64,000 nucleotides of DNA from Adiantum capillus-veneris (Eukaryota > Streptophyta > Polypodiopsida > Polypodiales > Pteridaceae). Under the pieces are notes generated by a model that was not told where the DNA came from, did not search any database, and saw nothing but the letters and a program-made list of their open reading frames with translations. How positions within the stretch are numbered: position 1 is the stretch's first letter; each line of letters starts with the position of its first letter. Of this stretch, positions 1 through 10,405 are shown piece after piece. The position numbers and the translations under genes are program-made. The stretch covers positions 66,069,872 through 66,133,871 of the forward strand of contig CM043953.1 in the NCBI GenBank assembly GCA_014529385.2. The letters are read 5' to 3'.

Positions 1-69
1 GGCCTCGGGGGCGGAGGTCCCCGATACTTTTTTTTGGGTCGGAATATTCCTTTTTCGCCGGAATATTAT

Positions 70-174
70 GGCCGGCCGGCGGCCGGAAAGTGGTCGGAAA
101 ACAACCGGTCAGTTGGCCGGTGGCCGGTAGTCAATGGCCGGTGGCCGGTGGTCGGAAGTCAATGGCCGGTGGCT
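70..174. repeat. GGCCGG-rich minisatellite in Copia-A U3, copy 1
   Basis: Roughly 100 bp built from GGCCGG and GGCCGGT units spaced by GTCAAT and GTCGGAA segments, far more GC-rich than its surroundings. It lies about 130-235 bp upstream of the TATA box, so an enhancer-like role in the LTR is possible but is only inferred. Copy 2 carries the same block at 19883-19987. Confidence 0.8.
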
Positions 175-305
175 GAATTCAAAAGCGGACTTGTCTTCTC
201 AAGGGTGGCCACACATGGGCGGATTGGAGGGTCCGATTTGGACTTATTCGCACAAGGGCGGCTACACATGGCTGTCTCTCATAAGAGAGGGTAGCCCTTT
301 TGGCC

Positions 306-312
306 TATAAAA
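306..312 (+). promoter_or_regulatory. TATA box of Copia-A LTR, copy 1
   Basis: TATAAAA lies in the LTR about 310 bp before its 3' end, a normal position for an LTR core promoter. The same box is at 20119-20125 in copy 2. Confidence 0.7.
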
Positions 313-620
313 GGAGGCCATTTCTACACACATTTCATAGTGTGAAGTTGATGCAACAAGGTGAGTGTGAGGTGGTGAGAGTGAAGCAAGGCGGGAGCTC
401 TATCAAGGGTTTAATCCCTTTGTAAACTACTTCTTCTTTTGAAGTGCTAAAGCCATTGAGTGGCTGCTTTCCCGTGGACGTAGCCCACATTGGGTGAACC
501 ACGTATATCGTGTGTACTCTCTCTCTCTCTCTACTCTATAATCTCTTGTGTGTGAAATCTATCTCTCTCCATTAAGTAATCTACTAAAAAATCTATTTAG
601 CTACGTCTTATTTCCTAACA

Positions 621-1753
621 GTAACCGCTTACGTAAACAGCTTACATGAAACACCGGATGAAGTGTAGGTAGCGATAGTTTGTAGGCACGATCATCCACT
701 CGCTTGAGTATTTTGAAAGGCCCACAATATCGTGGAGATAATTTAGGTGTTGGCCGAGCTTTCAGACTTTTGAATGCTCTGGAACACCTAAAAATACTTC
801 CTCCCATTCCTCAAAGGTAACTTGCCGATGTTTCTCATCAACGTACTTCTTATACCGATCCTACGCTTGTCGGACGTTCTAACGAGCGAGTTTCAGCATA
901 TCCATGTGGTCTTGGAGAAAATCCTTAACCTGTTGGAGTTTTTCGGTTGCCAACCCCACCGTAACAGGTGACCTAGGTTGAAAACCATACATGAGCATGA
1001 AAGGACTAAATCCAGTCGTGACATGCTTAGCACTACTGTAGGCAAACTTAAGAAGAGGTAAATATTCTTCCCAGTTTGATTGTTTATTGCTAACATACGA
1101 GCGTAGCATATCCTCTAGCACTTAGTTAACTCGTTCAGTTTGACTATCCGTTTCTGGATGATCGGTTGTACTGAGGTTTAGTTGTGTACCCAATCGTTTA
1201 AACACAGCCCTCCAAAAATGACTGTTCAACTTGGGATCACGATCATTGACAATGTTACTTGGCAAACCATACAACTTGTATAGGTTGTCCACAAATAACT
1301 TGGCTAATTTTGGAGTCTTAATTGTTGATTTGGTTGGAATAAACTTACATAGTTTAGTCAACCAGTCTAGGACCACCCATACCGAGTCATGACCTCGTAC
1401 AGTGGTTGGTAAACCCACAATAAAATCCATAGAGATACTTTCCCATTTACCATTGGGAATCTCCAAAGGATGTAAGAGTCCTCCTACGTTCAGGCCCTCT
1501 GCTTTGTTAACCTGACATTTTTGGCAATGCAAGACATAATCTTGAACAAAGCCATGTAAACCTGGCCAGTAAAACTGTCATCGTACGAGAGAATAAGTCT
1601 TTCTAATACCAGGGTGCCTTGCACTTGGACTATCATGACATTCATAAAGAATTTGGCGCTTAATGTCTGTGTCCATCGGTACACAAACTCTCCCCTTATG
1701 GAGTAGGTACCCATTGTCGATGGTGAAATGCTTCCATCACTGCAGTTCATCAC
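621..1753 (-). pseudogene. Ty3-1 integrase (broken), copy 1
   Basis: Integrase would join element cDNA to chromosomal DNA in the nucleus. Visible parts in order: the end of the N-terminal zinc module (HCQKCQ near 1520-1532); a catalytic core with SMDFIVGLP supplying the first Asp and IVNDRDPK the second, followed by TDSQTERVN with the Glu; then a GPY/F module (RYCGPFKIL, 690-730) and VFHVSCLRK. The reading frame is interrupted near 1490-1530, at 1120 and between 807 and 879. The last few codons of the final ORF come from the Copia-A LTR, so Copia insertion truncates the protein. Confidence 0.85.
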
Positions 1754-1823
1754 TCGGTAGAGGAGAACTATGTGTGGAGGTTAACGCTACAATACCATCA
1801 TTGGAGTGAGAAGGATCCCTCCT

Positions 1824-2411
1824 CTATACATGGCTCCACACTTTGGAATATGCATCATCTTGCTCATATTTTCCCTTTAGAGAATCCAAAAATTCACTAC
1901 GAAGTTCCGTGAACAAGAGCGAATTGATCTCTGCCATACGACTAAGAGCGTCAGCCACCACATTGTATCGTTCTTTACTATACCGGAGCTTGGCGTCATA
2001 TTCCTGAAGAATCTCAACCCACCTGGCTTTTCGACCCTTCAAATCGGTTTGTTGTGTAAACCATTTGATGATTTCATGGTCAAACACAACCTCAAACTGA
2101 GCACCATACAAATAGTGTCTCCATGTTTTCAAGGTAGACACTATTGCATAGAGTTCGCGTTCATAAGCAGAGTAGTTTTGATGTGCTGCATCAAGCTTCT
2201 TTCTTTCAAATGCAATTGGCCGCCCGTCTTGTAACAGGACTGCTCTAATAGCACGGTCACTGGCATCCGTTTCCAAAATGAATGGTTTCAAAGGATCTAC
2301 AATAGCTAGTATTGGAGCTGTAGCTAATGCATCCTTGAGCGTATCAAAACTATGCTGTTGAGCGGGTCCCCATGGAAAAGCTTTTCCTTTGCCTTTTAGT
2401 TGGTCCATCAT
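1824..2411 (-). pseudogene. Ty3-1 RNase H domain, copy 1
   Basis: RNase H degrades the RNA strand of the RNA-DNA hybrid during reverse transcription. The stretch begins with the RT connection and reads ETDASDRAIRAVLLQDG, then YSAYERELYAIV and DHEIIKWF, and ends at VVADALSRM, the standard end of Ty3 RNase H. The core Asp and Glu residues look present. A TAA codon around 2433-2438 separates it from RT in the same polyprotein. Confidence 0.85.
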
Positions 2412-2435
2412 GGGAACAACAATATTAGCATAGTT

Positions 2436-3306
2436 TTAATGAACCTTCGATAAAAACCTGCAAATCCTTAAAAAAATCTGTAACTCTTCCAGATTTTTAG
2501 GAGAAGGCCACTGCCGAATTGTATCCACTTTGTATTGATCCATATGTAGGCCAGTAGCTGAAATAACATGCCCAAGATAGTGAATTTCTTCCTTCAAAAA
2601 ATCACACTTAGATTCCTTGGCATATAATTGATTTGTTCGTAACAATTCGGACATCTGCCTCAGATATTGTAAGTGTTCTTCTTCAGAAGCACTGTATACT
2701 AGAATGTCATCGAGAAAAACGATGACAAATTTGCCCAAGTACGGCTTCAAGACACTATCAATAAGTGTTATGAATGTTGCGGACGCATTGGTTAACCCAA
2801 AAGGCATAACCAAAAACTCGTAGTGTCAAACCTTGTTCAGAATGCAGTTTTGGGTATATCAGCAAGTCAAATACGTACTTGGTGATAACCTGACCGTAAG
2901 TCTATTTTCGTAAAAAGACGAGCATGAGTGAGTTTGTCGAACAACTCATCCACGCGTGGCAATGGGTACTTGTTCTTAACAGTAACCGCATTTAAGCCAT
3001 GGTGTCTACGCACATGCGCATACTGTCGTCTTTTTTCTTCACTAATAGGATAGGAGAAGCCCATGGTGAAGAACTGGGTTGGATAAACCCTCTGCTAAGA
3101 TAGTCAGCAAGTTGACGTTTCACCTTAGCAACTTCAGAGCAGCTCATGTGGTAGGATGCTTTACTGCCTGCAACCACATTGATGCTATGTTGCACCGATC
3201 GTGTCGGCGGTAATCTTGATCGCAAATCTTTAGGAAAAACATTGTGAAATTCCTTTAATAAAATTTTTAAATCACTAGCAACCTTTGCTTGTTGGGAAGT
3301 AGCCAT
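2436..3306 (-). pseudogene. Ty3-1 reverse transcriptase (frameshifted), copy 1
   Basis: The domain starts with [24 protein letters not shown], continues with [16 protein letters not shown] and MPFGLTNASATF, and contains the catalytic box VFLDDILVYS with both Asp residues. It ends with HYLGHVIS and a connection segment. Frame changes occur near 2990-3065 and between 2813 and 2867, where the expected PKTAF-type segment is scrambled. The family assignment is certain; an active enzyme is not possible from this copy. Confidence 0.87.
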
Positions 3307-3348
3307 TGGTGGAAGAGATGAGAGAGAAACATGCGGCGTTGAGGAATG

Positions 3349-3843
3349 TTAAACATATTCAATGTTAGAGAGAAAATGAGACAATGAGTAACACAATAAA
3401 ACTTGATCTATTCTATTATCAGAAACGAGTTGTATAAGCTCAACCGTACATATCAGTGGTGAAGAAGGTACATCCTTCTCTCCTAACAACAATACATGTG
3501 CGCCATGGGATTCAAACATCAAGCTGTTGTGCTCATAGCTACGCTTCAGTGATGGTCCTAGGCTATGCAACCATTCCCTACCAAGGACTACGTCTGCCCT
3601 CTCCATGTTCATAACCTGAAAATCCAAGGATGTGGAGTAGCCTTGTACTTCCAACGGTACGACTCGAACTTGAGTATCCCAGACTTCGGCGTCATGTCCA
3701 TTCATCATTGCGACCTTGTAGCGGTGGGTACTCAGAGTTTGAGGCAATTTGAGTTTTTTCACCAATCCATAATTAATGAAATTGAAGGTAGCACCGTCAT
3801 CTACCAAGATGCGCACCTTGTGCCCTTGCAAAGATCCATGCAT
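3349..3843 (-). pseudogene. Ty3-1 aspartic protease, copy 1
   Basis: Retroviral-type aspartic protease that would cut the Gag-Pol polyprotein. The active-site loop reads ILVDDGATFNFI where D-S/T-G is expected, so the second residue of the triad is altered. The flap-side and C-terminal landmark VVLGREWLHSLGP (expected LG.xWL) is present. It lies between gag and RT, as usual in Ty3. The changed active site suggests loss of activity, although the first Asp is kept. Confidence 0.8.
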
Positions 3844-3923
3844 ATGTACTAACTCATGTGGTCCAAAGGTCTATTGCCACATGGAAGCTGTGAGACAGCA
3901 TTCATGCACCACCTCGATGTGTG

Positions 3924-5009
3924 TTACTTCCAATGTAGAGAATCGTGAGGAAGACTCAAGAGGCAGCAGTTGCACCATGTGCACTGCTTTCTCCTTGCCA
4001 TGAGAAGCAGATTTCCCTTGGGACAATCCTTTTTGCCATGACCGCTTCCCAAGCATTGAAAACATAATTTCTCTTTCTTAGCCTTATCAAAGTCCTCAGG
4101 AGAGAGAGGATCTCTGGACCCCTTGGGTTTTTTAGCTGCTTCAGAATTGGCTACTATAAATTTCCTTTTATTGTGCCCATATGGTGTGCATGTATTACCA
4201 TGTGTATTAGCAGGCATGTGATTATTATGTGATTTCTTTTCACTTGGATCATTATGAATGTGTACTTTCACTATGGCTTCCTCAAGTGTTTTAGGGTCTT
4301 GAGTCTCGACGTGCTTCTTTAGCTCTGGCGTCAGACTGCGGATAAACCCACGTACTTGCTGAAAGGTGTCTAGTCCTTCCAACTTGAGGATAACATCCCG
4401 ATAGTGAGATGTATATTCAAGTAACGATGGGTATTGGTGTATGGAACACGTGTCCCAAGCCGTCCAATTCCAATCTGCCTCATTTGTAGGCAAGAATTCT
4501 TTGCAAAACATAGTCTCAAAGGATGCCCAACTCTGTGGTATGATATTCTTCTCCTTGAGAGACATCCACCACTTGTAGGAATTCCCTTCCAGAGTTAAGC
4601 TTGTTTGGAGTGCTCTAACTTCGTCTGGAGTACGCCGTAAGGCGTGAATTCCATCCCACTTGCTGAGAAAGATATTCATTGCATCCTTATTGCGATCTCG
4701 GTCTACTCCCTTAAAAGTCGGTGGTTTGGTGTTTTTCAACAACTCATCCACCTCTTTTGAAGTGAGAGTGTGCAAAGCATCGGTAGATGGACCTTGTCCA
4801 TGATCAGAAGGGCCTTGCCCTTGTGTAGCAACGTGCTCATGCATGTGCGTGTCAGCAGGACCCTTGGAATGCTGTTGCATGAATTGTATCACTAACGTAG
4901 ATAATTAAGTCATGTTTTCATTTAAAGATGCAAAATTTCCTTCCATGACTGATATGCATGTCTGAAGTGCACGAAATTCTTGAATATCAAGCAGTTCATG
5001 AGCATCGTC
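3924..5009 (-). pseudogene. Ty3-1 gag, copy 1
   Basis: Gag forms the virus-like particle. A capsid-type retrotransposon gag domain is visible (PPTFKGVDRDRNKDAMNIF, YKWWMSL, FIRSLTPELKKHV). A complete zinc knuckle follows, CFQCLGSGHGKKDC (C-X2-C-X4-H-X4-C). The open frame starts near 4880, but homologous-looking sequence continues upstream in the same frame to about 5009 behind a TAA codon at 4905-4907. That stop therefore appears to be a later nonsense mutation rather than the gene start. Confidence 0.85.
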
Positions 5010-5791
5010 ACCCGACACCGTGCAGTGGAAGAATAGAAGGAAAAATAGCTTGAGTCGAGGAAAAATAATCCCGTAGTCGTAATTGGCACCACAAATGGTA
5101 ATTAGCCATGCTAATTATGTTGGTTGTCCAAGTTGTAATCAATCCGCAAATCCAACCGTACAGGTACCTTGCTTGGACACGTCGTAGCCGAATCGGTTGC
5201 AATTGTTATTGCTTTAATGTAATTGACTCTATGAACACGATCGCCGATGAATCCCTTTGAAAAATTTATCGACTTGCTGATTTTCTGCACACAGCACGCA
5301 CGGTAGTATCTAATTGCAGGCCCCTTCACCGATCATAGCCAAGTATGTGGTCACAGTGTGCAATTATCTTGGGTTCGAAGCTGCGATGCCACCTACGATG
5401 CGACCTCTGTGGGTACTCGCCCTTAGGTGATTTTAAGTCCTAAGGCCAAGGGCCTTAGGCGTTTTTAGATGTGAACACAAAGCTCACAGAGCTATGGCCG
5501 TCGAGCAGACAGCGCGCAAGGCAAGAGGGGTTGAGGCCGAGCGGGGTGATGAGAACCGGGCGCCGCCCCAGTGTCGAGTAATGCCTCACGCGTCGTGGCG
5601 CTCTTGTTGAGCCCTTCAACGGCCTATTTGCTGCACCTTCACCCGACGGCTCCTCCTTCCCAAGCCCCCTTGCACACGCTCGTCGACTTCTCCTTCCTCC
5701 CTTAGCAAGAGAAAGTCTCCATGGCATGCAACATGCAAAAGATTTCTTTGGCTTAGAATCACCACGCCCTCCTTTCCCAAAAAAGCAACTT
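5010..5791 (-). other. Ty3-1 leader between primer site and gag, copy 1
   Basis: About 780 bp with no recognisable protein. Short open frames occur here (for example 5455-5727 on the minus strand), but their arginine-rich translations match no family I know and they sit in the untranslated leader. A GC-rich block lies at 5500-5660. Confidence 0.6.
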
Positions 5792-5805
5792 GGCTCTTGA
5801 TACCA
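5792..5805 (-). other. Ty3-1 primer binding site (tRNA-iMet type), copy 1
   Basis: On the minus strand this reads TGGTATCAAGAGCC, the plant tRNA-iMet primer site with one extra A. It starts one base inside of the LTR end at 5807, which fixes the LTR border and the orientation. Confidence 0.75.
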
Positions 5806-5806
5806 A

Positions 5807-5967
5807 TGTAATGCCTAGGGGAGACTAGAGCCTGGAATCCACCTCCCAACCTCCCACTATATAGACCAAGCTCCTAGCCATTTGCCCTAGCTGGATTCCC
5901 TTTCCACATTGCCTAGTCCGGCCCTTGGCCCAATCCATGACTCCCTGGCCTTGCCCTTGTCCTGACA
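5807..5967 (-). mobile_element. Ty3-1 5' LTR (short or truncated), copy 1
   Basis: On the minus strand it runs from TGTCAGGACA to GGCATTACA, with a TATATA box at 5858-5863 about 50 bp before the end. At 161 bp it is short for a Ty3 LTR. Either the LTR is genuinely small or its U3 was cut when LTR A landed next to it. No partner LTR remains in the window to decide this. Confidence 0.6.
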
Positions 5968-5989
5968 GCTCGAGGTGCTTGTCATGTTT

Positions 5990-6170
5990 GATGAGGAAGG
6001 TGATTGAGAAGCTTCCTATGCATGGGGGGTAAGGTGCTTGAGTAAAAAAGAGACCCTACAAACTTAATGAGGAAGGTGCTTGAGAAGCTTCCTATGCATG
6101 GGGAATAAGGTGCTTGAGTCAAAAAGAGACCCTACAAACTTAATGAGGAAGGTGCTTGAGAAGCTTCCCC
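5990..6170. repeat. 76 bp tandem repeat in LTR A, copy 1
   Basis: About 2.4 copies of a 76 bp unit containing AATGAGGAAGGTGCTTGAG, AAGCTTCCTATGCATGGGG and GAGACCCTACAAACTT. Equivalent bases occur at 6051 and 6127, giving the period. Copy 2 holds the same array at 25803-25983. Confidence 0.85.
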
Positions 6171-6640
6171 ATGCATAAAATTCTCAAAGCTAGGGGAATC
6201 TTTGACTTAACCTCCCACTCACCCAAAGGGCACCCCTTTTCTCAAAGGGCACATGGGACACATGTGAGACTCTCCCTATGCTTAGCCACATGGTGTGCTT
6301 GAATGCTATTGGCTGGGCTAAAGAGGGGTCTAATGAGATTCTAGTTCCATCCAAAAAATATCTAGATATTTTCAAGCTCTCTCTCTCTAAGGGGTAAGGA
6401 GGACACTTGTCCAAAGACTACCCATGTACTTGAATGCATGCTGCATGTGATTGGCTAGGGGGAAGAGGGGTCCAATGAGCTTGAAGAATGTGGAAAATCT
6501 ACAACTCGCCCAAAGGAAGCAAGGGGGGTGCTGGGGGGTATACACCACACACACACACACACACACTCATTTTGTGGATGATTCTCACTTGGTGAAAGTT
6601 GAGGAACTTCACCTCCTTCTCCAAGCTTGTGAGACGTGAG

Positions 6641-6900
6641 AGCCTACACCAACACTCTTGGCTATGGAATGAAAAATCCAACCAAGAGCCATGCTTCAAT
6701 GCTTAAGCTTGCCATCTTCTCCATCTTCATTACTATGCTATTATGTATGCTAGCAAGAAGAGTAATGAAATGAGAGTCTACACCAACGCTCTTGGCTATG
6801 GAATGCAAATCCAACCAAGAGCCTTCTCCAAGCTTGTGAGAAGTGAGAGCCTACACCAACACTCTTGGCTATGGAATGCAAATCCAACTAAGAGCCATGC
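6641..6900. repeat. Hairpin-bearing repeat units in LTR A, copy 1
   Basis: Three units share ACACTCTTGGCTATGGAATG and TCCAACCAAGAGCC (starts near 6641, 6775 and 6848; one unit has GCTCTTGG). Each unit can fold with CTCTTGG pairing to CCAAGAG over a loop of about 20 bases. A fourth unit is in LTR B near 8927 and an inverted one lies in the minus-strand LTR near 10950-11010. Confidence 0.75.
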
Positions 6901-7452
6901 TTCAATCCTTAAGCTTGCCATCTTCTCCACCTTCATTACTTGCTATTATGTATGCTAGCAAGAAGAGTGATGATAAGTGAGGAAACATTTATTTTTCCTA
7001 TGGAATGTTTCTTCTTCCTCTTCCCTATCCTCATTCCCTGCTAGATCTCTCCACCTTTGAAGGTGTTTGAGGCTTGGGATAGTTAATGCTTTCTACAAAG
7101 TTTATGTTATGCTTGTGATGTATGAAGCTTTCCATCTTCATTGCATCACCTAGGTCACAAGGAACACAAAGATTGTATTGTACCAAGTCTCTCTTGATGG
7201 GAGAAACTATAATACAAATGCCTATTGGAGGGGGACCCGGCTCCGTATGAATCCAGTCCTCAACTATTGTCATGTTCTCTAAAATCTCTCTCTTGCAAAA
7301 GTATTGTTCATGCCAAATTAACTAAGTACCATGTTTATGTTGCTACCATCAATTAAGTTCACCCGCTATGCTCACAAAGTAATCTCACAAAAGTGATTCA
7401 TCTAATCTCCTAATTCCGCTACTCTCAAAGTTCATAGGCCATTTCTATTACA

Positions 7453-8210
7453 CTCGTTCTCTCTCTTAACAAGAACAAATCCATTTTTCTCAAGCATCTC
7501 AATTTCATATCTTTGCAAATTAGTTCCTCGAGAAACATACTAGCATGTTGGGTCTTTGAAAGATTGGTAGTTGGTATAAAAATGCAAGACTCATTTTGAA
7601 TAACAAACCAAGGTCCCCAATGCAAAGCCCTCACATCCCACCAAGCAAGCCAAGTTTGCAGTATAGGAATCTATCATTGCATTGCATGGCCCACACACAA
7701 AACTTTATAAGCTTGTTCTTTCAGATCTCTAAAGGTGACTTTGATGGCACATTTCTCCACTTTCTACATAAAGTCTTGTGGTCCTCTTAAAATGAAGGAC
7801 GAATGCATTTATGTGTACGGTGCACCATGCTTTTTTCCCAATGAAAGGAGTAACTCCTCTCCTTATCTTCAAACTTTCTTTTGGCACCACCAAAATAAAC
7901 CGTGTGAGCTGTAAATTTTATTTGCATTAGCTTCATCTGTCATAAAATCTAATATCTAACCAACCCAAATGATTTTCTCATATTAAACTGATCATTTAAT
8001 GTGGGAGAACAAATGGGAACAAGGGTTAAGGTATAGACATGTGCTTATAGATCTATCTCAACACGAGCCCAGTGGTAAAGGGGCCCAAATGAGAGATGGT
8101 CTATCAAAGAGCAAGGCTAACCAATGGAGCATAAAGACCTTAGGGTTAGCTTCATTGAAGACCTCCAATAGTTAGTGTTAAAAGTCCTTTGAGCTTAGGT
8201 AAGCTAGGGC
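7453..8210. other. Inter-LTR segment without recognised gene, copy 1
   Basis: 758 bp between LTR A and LTR B. Its first bases resemble the sequence that follows the primer site after LTR B, so it may be a remnant of an internal region. A minus-strand open frame at 7425-7634 contains RALHWGPWFVIQNESCIF, which I do not recognise. No promoter or RNA gene is evident. Confidence 0.5.
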
Positions 8211-9489
8211 TGTGCTTGAGGTGGAACCCGGCCCAAGCTTGAGGTGCTTGTCATGCCTGATGACTGAGGTGCTTGATGATTGAGATGCTTGAGGTGTTTT
8301 TCATGCCTGATGATTGAGATGCTTGAGGTGCTTGTCATGCTTGAGATACTAGGGCTGTACCTGAGGTGAGAACCCAACCCAAGCTTTGAGGGGCTTAACT
8401 TGTGGTGAGAACTAGGCCCAAGGTTGAGGGGCTTGAGGTGGTACAAAAGTCAAAGTGAATCCCTACAAGGAGGGGGTGAGACATGCAAGAAGGGGGGGTG
8501 GTTGCTTGACCACTTTCTCTCCCAAAGGGCACAACTTGCCCAAGAGGCAAGTAAGACACATGTCAAGCCCCTGGCTAGGTTACCCTCATGGTGTGCCTAA
8601 AGCCTATTGGTTGGCCTTCCAAGGGGTCCAATGATAATTTAGTATAATTAATTAATTTTTTTAGCATTTATCAAGCCCTCTCTCTCAAAGCGGAAAGGGG
8701 GACACTTGTCCCAAGGCTACCCTTGTTGCTTTTGGTATGACTCTTGCTTGTGATTGGCTAGGCCTGGGGGGTCCAATGAGATTCAAGCATGAGCTACAAC
8801 CAAAGCAAGTAGGGGGCCTGCTTAGGGGGTATACTCTCCCACACACACTCACACACACTCTCATTGTGTGAAGTACAAAGTGCAAGAACTCCCTCTCCTT
8901 CTCCAAGCAAGTAGAGGTTGAGAGCCTACACCAACACTCTTGGCTATGGAATGCAGATCCAACCAAGAGCCATGCTTCAATGCTGAAGCTTGCCATCTTC
9001 TCCATCTTCATTACTATGCTATTATATGTATGCTAGCAAGAAGAGTATGATAAGTTAGGAAAGTGAGGAACTAATTCTTTCTCCTATGAAATGTTCCTTC
9101 TTCCTCTTCGCTACCCTCATTCCCTGCTAGCTCTCTCCACCTTCGAAGGTGTTTGAGGTCTTGGGACCGAGGCTTGGGATAGTTAATGCTTTCCACAAAG
9201 TTTATGGTATGCTCGTGATGCATGAATCTTTCCATCTTCATTGCATCACCTAGGTCACAAAGGAACACAAAGATTGTATTGTAACAAGTCTCACACATAA
9301 ATCCGATCCTCAAATGTTGTCATGTTCTCTAAATTCTCTCTCTTGCAACAGTATTGTTCATGCCAAGTTAACTAAATGCTATGTTTATGTTGCTACCATC
9401 CATTATGTTCACCCGCTATCCTCACAAAGTAATTTCACAAAATTACTCTCTCTAATTTCCGCTACTCTCAAGTTAATAGGCCAATTCCA
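8211..9489 (+). mobile_element. LTR B, plus orientation, copy 1
   Basis: The LTR runs from TGTGCTTGAGG to AGGCCAATTCCA and is followed within seven bases by a clean tRNA-iMet primer site, so it is a 5' LTR. It shares U3 direct repeats, CCAAT/ATTGG boxes, the GGTATACT plus CA-rich tract and the CTTGG...CCAAG hairpin with LTR A and with the minus-strand LTR at 10406-11470. Confidence 0.75.
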
Positions 9490-9495
9490 TTATAT

Positions 9496-9507
9496 TGGTA
9501 TCAGAGC
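9496..9507 (+). other. Primer binding site after LTR B, copy 1
   Basis: TGGTATCAGAGC is a perfect match to the plant tRNA-iMet primer site. It marks the start of a plus-strand internal region that includes the gag fragment at 9909. Confidence 0.85.
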
Positions 9508-9908
9508 ATTTGGTTTCTCTTTTCTTGCTTAAGAAGAGAGGTCCTTAAGTAGCCTATAAATGGTTGATTTTGCTAATTATATTAGGGTAAGTGGGACTGG
9601 GATCTATTATTGATTTTGCTGAGCCCACAATGTGGGATATGCTGCACACCTCGGGAGCGTTTGACTTAATAATGGAGCCTTTTTAGACTTGCCTACGACT
9701 TTACCATTATTGAGCCATAAGAAGTCTGAAAGGAGCTAGCCCTCAACAACTCTGAAATATTAGACCCACTCCACTACTCTCTATAATTAACCACTTCGAG
9801 CCGTGGGTGTAGATACTTAAGACCCAATTTTCAAAGGCTAAGAGGAGTGGCAACTAAGGTTTTGAACTGCCAAAGCATACACTAAGTACGTACACAAGTT
9901 TTGTTAAC

Positions 9909-10405
9909 ATGGCTGACAATAACGAAGAGAGTAGAATGAACATTGATAGCTTTGATTTTGCACATGAAGGTGCTAATCATGATGCTCGCATGTTTGTCCA
10001 TTATCTCGTTACTAGGCTGCAACAAGCTATGGGCAACCCTGCTTTGCAAGCCAAAGTTACTCAACAATTTCGCGCTCATGGGATTTCCCTTCCTCTTCAA
10101 GAGGAGAGAGAGCTTAGGAGGCCTCTTGAAGAGACCCCAAAAAAGAGACTCTCTTCCATACGAGAGGAAGAATCCAAAAAGCAAGAAAGGAATGAAACTT
10201 TAAGTTCCTCTGAAGATGTGGCTACACGAAGATGGTGGTTTAGACAATTGCCAACTCCTCCCAAGAGGAAAAGATCAACACACAATCCTTCTCCTCGTCA
10301 TTCCAAAAGGGAAGAGAGAAAACAAAGGAAGAAAAGGGCAAGAAAGAGGTCACCCTCTACTCCTTCTTCTTCACCTTTCCCTCTTTTGATGAAAGCTATA
10401 ACATT
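9909..10405 (+). pseudogene. Probable retrotransposon gag N-terminus, cut by inverted LTR, copy 1
   Basis: An ATG-started frame of about 165 codons begins some 400 bp after the primer site. The N-terminal half is acidic and helical-looking (MADNNEESRMNIDSF, FVHYLVTRLQQAMG). The C-terminal half is strongly basic, with RKRSTHNPSPRHSKREERK and KKRARKRSPS. The frame runs into the end of a minus-strand LTR at about 10406, and its last ten codons belong to that LTR. Placement after LTR and primer site supports gag; the sequence alone does not show a capsid or zinc knuckle. Its basic part resembles an RS domain, but nothing else supports a splicing factor. Confidence 0.55.

Larger units (their letters stand above)
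1..620 (+). mobile_element. Copia-A 3' LTR, copy 1 (5' end cut by window)
   Basis: Identical in layout to the full LTR at 19660-20433. It ends in TAACA at 620, matching the TGTTA start of the full copy, so the LTR has the usual TG...CA ends. It contains a GC-rich GGCCGG repeat block, a TATA box at 306-312, a short CT tract near 508-530 and the transition into Ty3-1 coding sequence at 621. The Copia pol that belongs to this LTR should lie upstream of the window. Confidence 0.85.
621..5967 (-). mobile_element. Ty3-1: degenerate Ty3 retrotransposon, copy 1
   Basis: On the minus strand the order is LTR remnant, primer site, gag, protease, RT, RNase H, integrase, which is Ty3 order (integrase last). 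The integrase carries a GPY/F-type C-terminal module, as in chromoviruses. The 3' end of the element is missing because Copia-A is inserted at 620/621, right after the end of the GPY/F module; any chromodomain and 3' LTR would lie beyond that insertion. Every domain has stops or frameshifts, so the element cannot move by itself. Confidence 0.9.
5968..7452 (+). mobile_element. LTR A of the LTR A/B family, plus orientation, copy 1
   Basis: Similar in sequence and order to LTR B (8211-9489): GCTTGAGGTGCTTGTCATG motifs, ATTGG/CCAAT boxes, GGTATACA followed by a (CA)n tract (6547-6566), hairpin units with CTTGG...CCAAG arms, then TTCCGCTACTCTCAA near the end. It is diverged from LTR B, carries extra internal duplications, and its downstream primer site is not recognisable. 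The start is approximate because it abuts the Ty3-1 LTR. Confidence 0.65.

Noticed and set aside
34-294. 86-codon plus-strand open frame at the window start
   Set aside because: It translates the GGCCGG-rich U3 of the Copia-A LTR and has no protein-like features.
5455-5849. Arginine-rich minus-strand open frames (also at 25268-25662)
   Set aside because: They lie in the Ty3-1 leader and LTR border, match no family, and owe their openness to local GC content.
5990-6170. CRISPR-like array from regularly spaced repeats
   Set aside because: A simple 76 bp tandem repeat with no unique spacers, inside a plant LTR.
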